A DNA stretch of 15,721 nt, from positions 1 to 15,721 of the forward strand of contig CACPEI010000014.1 of the NCBI GenBank assembly GCA_902632875.1, given 5' to 3'. Within the stretch, counting starts at the first letter, position 1. Each line of letters begins with the position of its first letter. Below are positions 13,801-15,721 of this stretch, in pieces. A model generated the notes under the pieces. It was not told the DNA's origin, made no database searches, and saw only the letters and a list, made by a program, of their open reading frames with translations. The translations under genes and the position numbers were made by a program. This DNA is from an uncultured Pelagibacteraceae bacterium. GTDB taxonomy: Bacteria; Pseudomonadota; Alphaproteobacteria; Pelagibacterales; Pelagibacteraceae.

Positions 13801-15721
13801 CAAAGTCTTGGCACACTATATTAATGATACCCTATGGTAGAGGTGGAGCAGGTTACTCTGTTCTAGATATAACAGATCCATTAAAGCCACTTCATGTATA
13901 TTCAATATATAATGACTTTGTTAACCAAAAAGTAATGATCGCAAAAGCTGATGGTGAAATTGTTAATAGCACTGAAAATCCAGACATAAATCTAGATTAC
14001 ACAGGAGGGAGTATAGATATAAACGACTCTGAAGAAGCTAGAAATGCACAATTTAATATCACAGTAGCAAGAGATACAGACATAGCTGCAGAAGCAGCAG
14101 ATGATAGCGATGATGAAATTTATACAGCAAGAGATGCTATAAGAAGTTGTGTCTCAGATGCTAATTTTTATTCTACTGGTACCAACGCTTGTTATAAAGG
14201 AAGAGTATGGAATTTTAGCTATACTATGCCACAAGAATTCATTGATAATCCAGAAACTTTAGAGGTTTTTAAATTAGTTGATGGAGAAGACAAAAAACTT
14301 ACTGTGGCTTCAGTTTCGCAGGAAGCTTCTCTAGTAACCATTACATTCACAGAGGATATGGTAATCAATGTCGGTGAAGGTGATAATAAAGAGGATGATG
14401 AGACAACTTTTTTCAAAATAAATGTTCCAAATGTTGGAACTGCACTACCCGAATATGATTACAGTAAAATGGGTGAAACTTGGTCAACACCAAGAATATT
14501 TAGGCTTCCAGTTGGAGGAGACGCAGATACTATAGATAATGATAGATATGTTGCTGTGATGCCCGCTGGTTTTGGTAAGTTTGGAGGAGTTGGATCTGCA
14601 GTATACATTATTGATTTAGAAACCATGAACGAGCAGTCTGGATCTTTGTATCCAGGTAAAATAGCACAAGGTGGTGCTGGATTAATTGAAATAGTTGACA
14701 TAAATAATAAATTTATAGATGTCGATGGAGACCTTCATGCTGATATTCCAAATGCAATACTAGGTGACCCTGTTTTAATTACTCCAGATACATTTAGAGG
14801 GGCGGACTGGAGAGGAGGAATGGTTTATGTAAATGATTTTGAGGGAAAAATTACAAAAATTAATTTAACTAGTGCTGACACATCTGGAGGACAAAACCCT
14901 ACTTCGATCGATTTATTTGATCATACAACTTTATTTTCACTGAATACTAATGACGAAAATGGTAGATATAGCTTTTTTGGCATGGATGCAGCATATGGAA
15001 GCGATACAAAAAATTTATATTTGTTTGGTTCGACAGGAGATTTTTCTGATATAGGTCGAAGATCAAAAGGTATGGATAATATCTTATATGGAATTAGAGA
15101 TTTTGATTTTCCAAACTTTAAATTAGTAAATCCTGGAGGTGTAGGAACTTTGACAGAGGCTTTGAATGCTAGAAAAGTTGATCAAGATGATGGCTATCGT
15201 TTAAACCCTTTATGTGTTAATACAGCGGATGAGACAATGGACCAGGGTGATTGTCCAGCAATAACTAAAGATGCTTGGGTATTTAAGTTGGATAAGCCTT
15301 TCGATAAAAGCCAGGATTTGCCACTAGTACAGGGTGGCCAATCACAATTAACTCAGAACCTTTACCAAAAAGCCAGTGCTTCACCTACAGTTTTTAAAGG
15401 CACTGTATACTACCCGGTTTATAAACCTCCTCTAGGATCATCTTGTGCTGTTGGTGACGCTTATGTATGTTCTGCTGACGATGAGTGTGGATTAAATACA
15501 TCAGAGGATATTGATGGTGCTACAAAAACTTTTGCTGAAAACTCAGGTTTTGATGAGGATACAGGTTGTTATTATTTACAACCCGGTGTACTTTCTAAAC
15601 TAGTCGTATTTGCTGATAGATTATTCGCTAACATAACAACAAGTAGTGATGAACAAAAAGATACACTTATAAGCTTACTATCTAATGAAGGTCAAATTGG
15701 TGTAAACAGAGGAAGCTGGAG
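10866..15721 (+). CDS. pilY1: PilY1/PilC-type type IV pilus tip adhesin (3' end beyond window)
   Basis: The frame stays open from ATG 10866 to the window end: at least 1,618 residues, well above the usual 1,000-1,200. Residues 1-24 form a Sec signal peptide. A vWA metal-site motif DTSLS is at 45-49. The rest of a vWA fold appears only from about residue 426 (ADGARDAIKAVV), with a likely MIDAS Thr at 550, IGDG at 583-586 (Asp 585) and TIFIAYGGG at 623. Between them lie about 370 residues with propeller-like repeats. Residues about 690-890 are the usual PilY1 linker (YQGQFEYIKGGEWVGHL, LGDIYHSNIVEVG). From about 894 the PilC/PilY1 propeller begins with LYVGANDGMLHAFDAETG. A calcium-loop-like DVDGDLHAD lies at 1285-1293. 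PilY1 caps the pilus, mediates adhesion and influences retraction. The large insertions are unusual; the family is certain. Confidence 0.92.
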   Translation, partial: MNRFKKIIFYLFTFAILTNPNAFSKSLPPGSGAGDVKANILILLDTSLSMVHKPFGGAAIFEPRDVVLLDDGNVLVGQSAGGIIKFDYATEDFDTGFVDPDGDGIGDRVFQGKNSMKSCELETGNQDTRVRTVLDMAKSKNVKGTTPANKEVIYAVSFNYHSIVAIDADGGCVEVIDRTELGDASDGGLYDAMTAFGLTIRTVGSNDYLIATGENINCIRVDEVGKKKKKKKKVCGQYDNQPFFYSRNLTTGAADNCNLDAVASSFRDKLPEIDSITMDNGKNLYHTIGDEIYKFPLELKDGIYCPTAGGTHKHYKRLQDGNDYHVATRIEIDPDDETVMYSTSSTKNTLQKLSISADKISRTETIGVSGTLASTTDDTYFVRPKALHVSSDRVWVGSIKTSIQEFDISGANMTWVDEMGSTIISRADGARDAIKAVVNDSSLTSGAYFGYGYWNAGTVPNKKGASGKWVPFSERSCHQECPKPTPKKKFHRCGDQCNYYRNWTGGQHPLGRSTQCDGNSCLKVGVGPNTAGRIIDAVDRMELRFGTDGTAFSQLAYKYFLDGNVGIVGEDKPPCQLNYVVVIGDGRWFHHDRAMAQIRALRNDTKAMGVNPDKDGIPRGVKTIFIAYGGGIDDLGITQFEEGAKAGSCDDPNFGTPQQSDPECRQYILAENPKELVTKLKSEIERIIATRLSFSAPSITATVQEGGDLYQGQFEYIKGGEWVGHLIRSEVSADGIVNMEHPDNWDAAIKVKEQAVANTRKIWTVLPGEGTDYTTNYNNFVESNSEKINSLFEILGMTVSDHHNAGTPCVGQNGNSDDIKGLINFVRGEDYFVYGGKCEDKGNIRDSVLGDIYHSNIVEVGPPSANTLFTTTNQEAYFRSKNGYRPWANSLSERPRTLYVGANDGMLHAFDAETGLERWAFVPPFVAGKLPEVINDNLRGIAGTKKGGTNAIFGVDGSPVVHDMYISGIKPDGSFELGTKSWHTILMIPYGRGGAGYSVLDITDPLKPLHVYSIYNDFVNQKVMIAKADGEIVNSTENPDINLDYTGGSIDINDSEEARNAQFNITVARDTDIAAEAADDSDDEIYTARDAIRSCVSDANFYSTGTNACYKGRVWNFSYTMPQEFIDNPETLEVFKLVDGEDKKLTVASVSQEASLVTITFTEDMVINVGEGDNKEDDETTFFKINVPNVGTALPEYDYSKMGETWSTPRIFRLPVGGDADTIDNDRYVAVMPAGFGKFGGVGSAVYIIDLETMNEQSGSLYPGKIAQGGAGLIEIVDINNKFIDVDGDLHADIPNAILGDPVLITPDTFRGADWRGGMVYVNDFEGKITKINLTSADTSGGQNPTSIDLFDHTTLFSLNTNDENGRYSFFGMDAAYGSDTKNLYLFGSTGDFSDIGRRSKGMDNILYGIRDFDFPNFKLVNPGGVGTLTEALNARKVDQDDGYRLNPLCVNTADETMDQGDCPAITKDAWVFKLDKPFDKSQDLPLVQGGQSQLTQNLYQKASASPTVFKGTVYYPVYKPPLGSSCAVGDAYVCSADDECGLNTSEDIDGATKTFAENSGFDEDTGCYYLQPGVLSKLVVFADRLFANITTSSDEQKDTLISLLSNEGQIGVNRGSW
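11540..11564 (+). repeat. Poly-A low-complexity tract encoding eight lysines in pilY1
   Basis: Two runs of nine A are joined by GAAGAAG within 25 bases and encode Lys226-Lys233 of PilY1, between C218 and C235. The frame is preserved across the tract. Such runs are prone to polymerase slippage, so length variation here would switch the downstream 1,380 or more residues out of frame. Confidence 0.8.

Noticed and set aside
14219..14701. Two minus-strand frames inside pilY1
   Set aside because: They are shadows of the PilY1 coding sequence; no RBS, motif or operon context supports them.
10866..15721. A broken or multi-gene region after 10860, because no complete long frame ends there
   Set aside because: Reading the frame from ATG 10866 codon by codon gives no stop up to 15721; it is one intact gene cut by the window edge.
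1..15721. Defence system, prophage, insertion sequence, CRISPR array, tRNA or riboswitch
   Set aside because: No integrase, transposase, spaced direct repeats or tRNA-like cloverleaf was seen, and the only two gaps of 50 bases or more (815-864 and 5905-5977) are too short for a large structured RNA.

Overview
The window is strongly AT-rich, with short gaps or overlaps between genes, few Shine-Dalgarno sequences and every gene on the + strand. This looks like a streamlined, low-GC marine alphaproteobacterium of the SAR11/Pelagibacterales kind. That assignment is inferred from base composition, compactness and gene style. No rRNA or other phylogenetic marker is present, so other low-GC marine lineages remain possible. 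I see no tRNA, rRNA, CRISPR array, insertion sequence or phage gene.

Region 1 (1-814) is the 3' part of roda/mrdB, the cell-elongation peptidoglycan polymerase, cut by the window start. Region 2 (865-5904) is a tight run of seven genes. It holds a DadA-like FAD amino-acid dehydrogenase, an EamA-family drug/metabolite exporter, a D-2-hydroxyacid dehydrogenase, a histone-deacetylase-fold amidohydrolase and the methionine-sulfoxide reductase MsrB. It ends with two small unrecognised membrane proteins. Spacing ranges from a gap of a few bases to an 8-base overlap, so this is probably one operon for small-molecule (amino-acid/keto-acid) metabolism and repair.

Region 3 (5978-15721) is a type IV pilus operon, separated from region 2 by the largest gap in the window (73 bases, a likely promoter). 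It encodes the retraction ATPase PilT, then four prepilin-like minor pilins in the order FimT/FimU, PilV, PilW, PilX. A secreted 180-residue protein I do not recognise follows, and then a very large PilY1-type tip adhesin that is still open at the window end. The minor pilins and PilY1 would form the priming/tip complex from which the pilus grows, and PilT would retract it. The major pilin, PilB, PilC, PilD and the PilM-Q envelope complex are not in this window.

The most unusual part is PilY1, which is at least 1,618 residues long. Its von Willebrand A domain appears to be split by an inserted beta-propeller-like segment of about 370 residues carrying a run of eight lysines. A six-cysteine patch lies in the second half of that vWA domain. 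A further insertion of about 185 residues sits in the C-terminal PilC/PilY1 propeller. Asp-rich, calcium-loop-like turns recur in PilY1 and in two of the minor pilins. The unknown secreted protein between pilX and pilY1 is the best candidate for a new tip-complex component.
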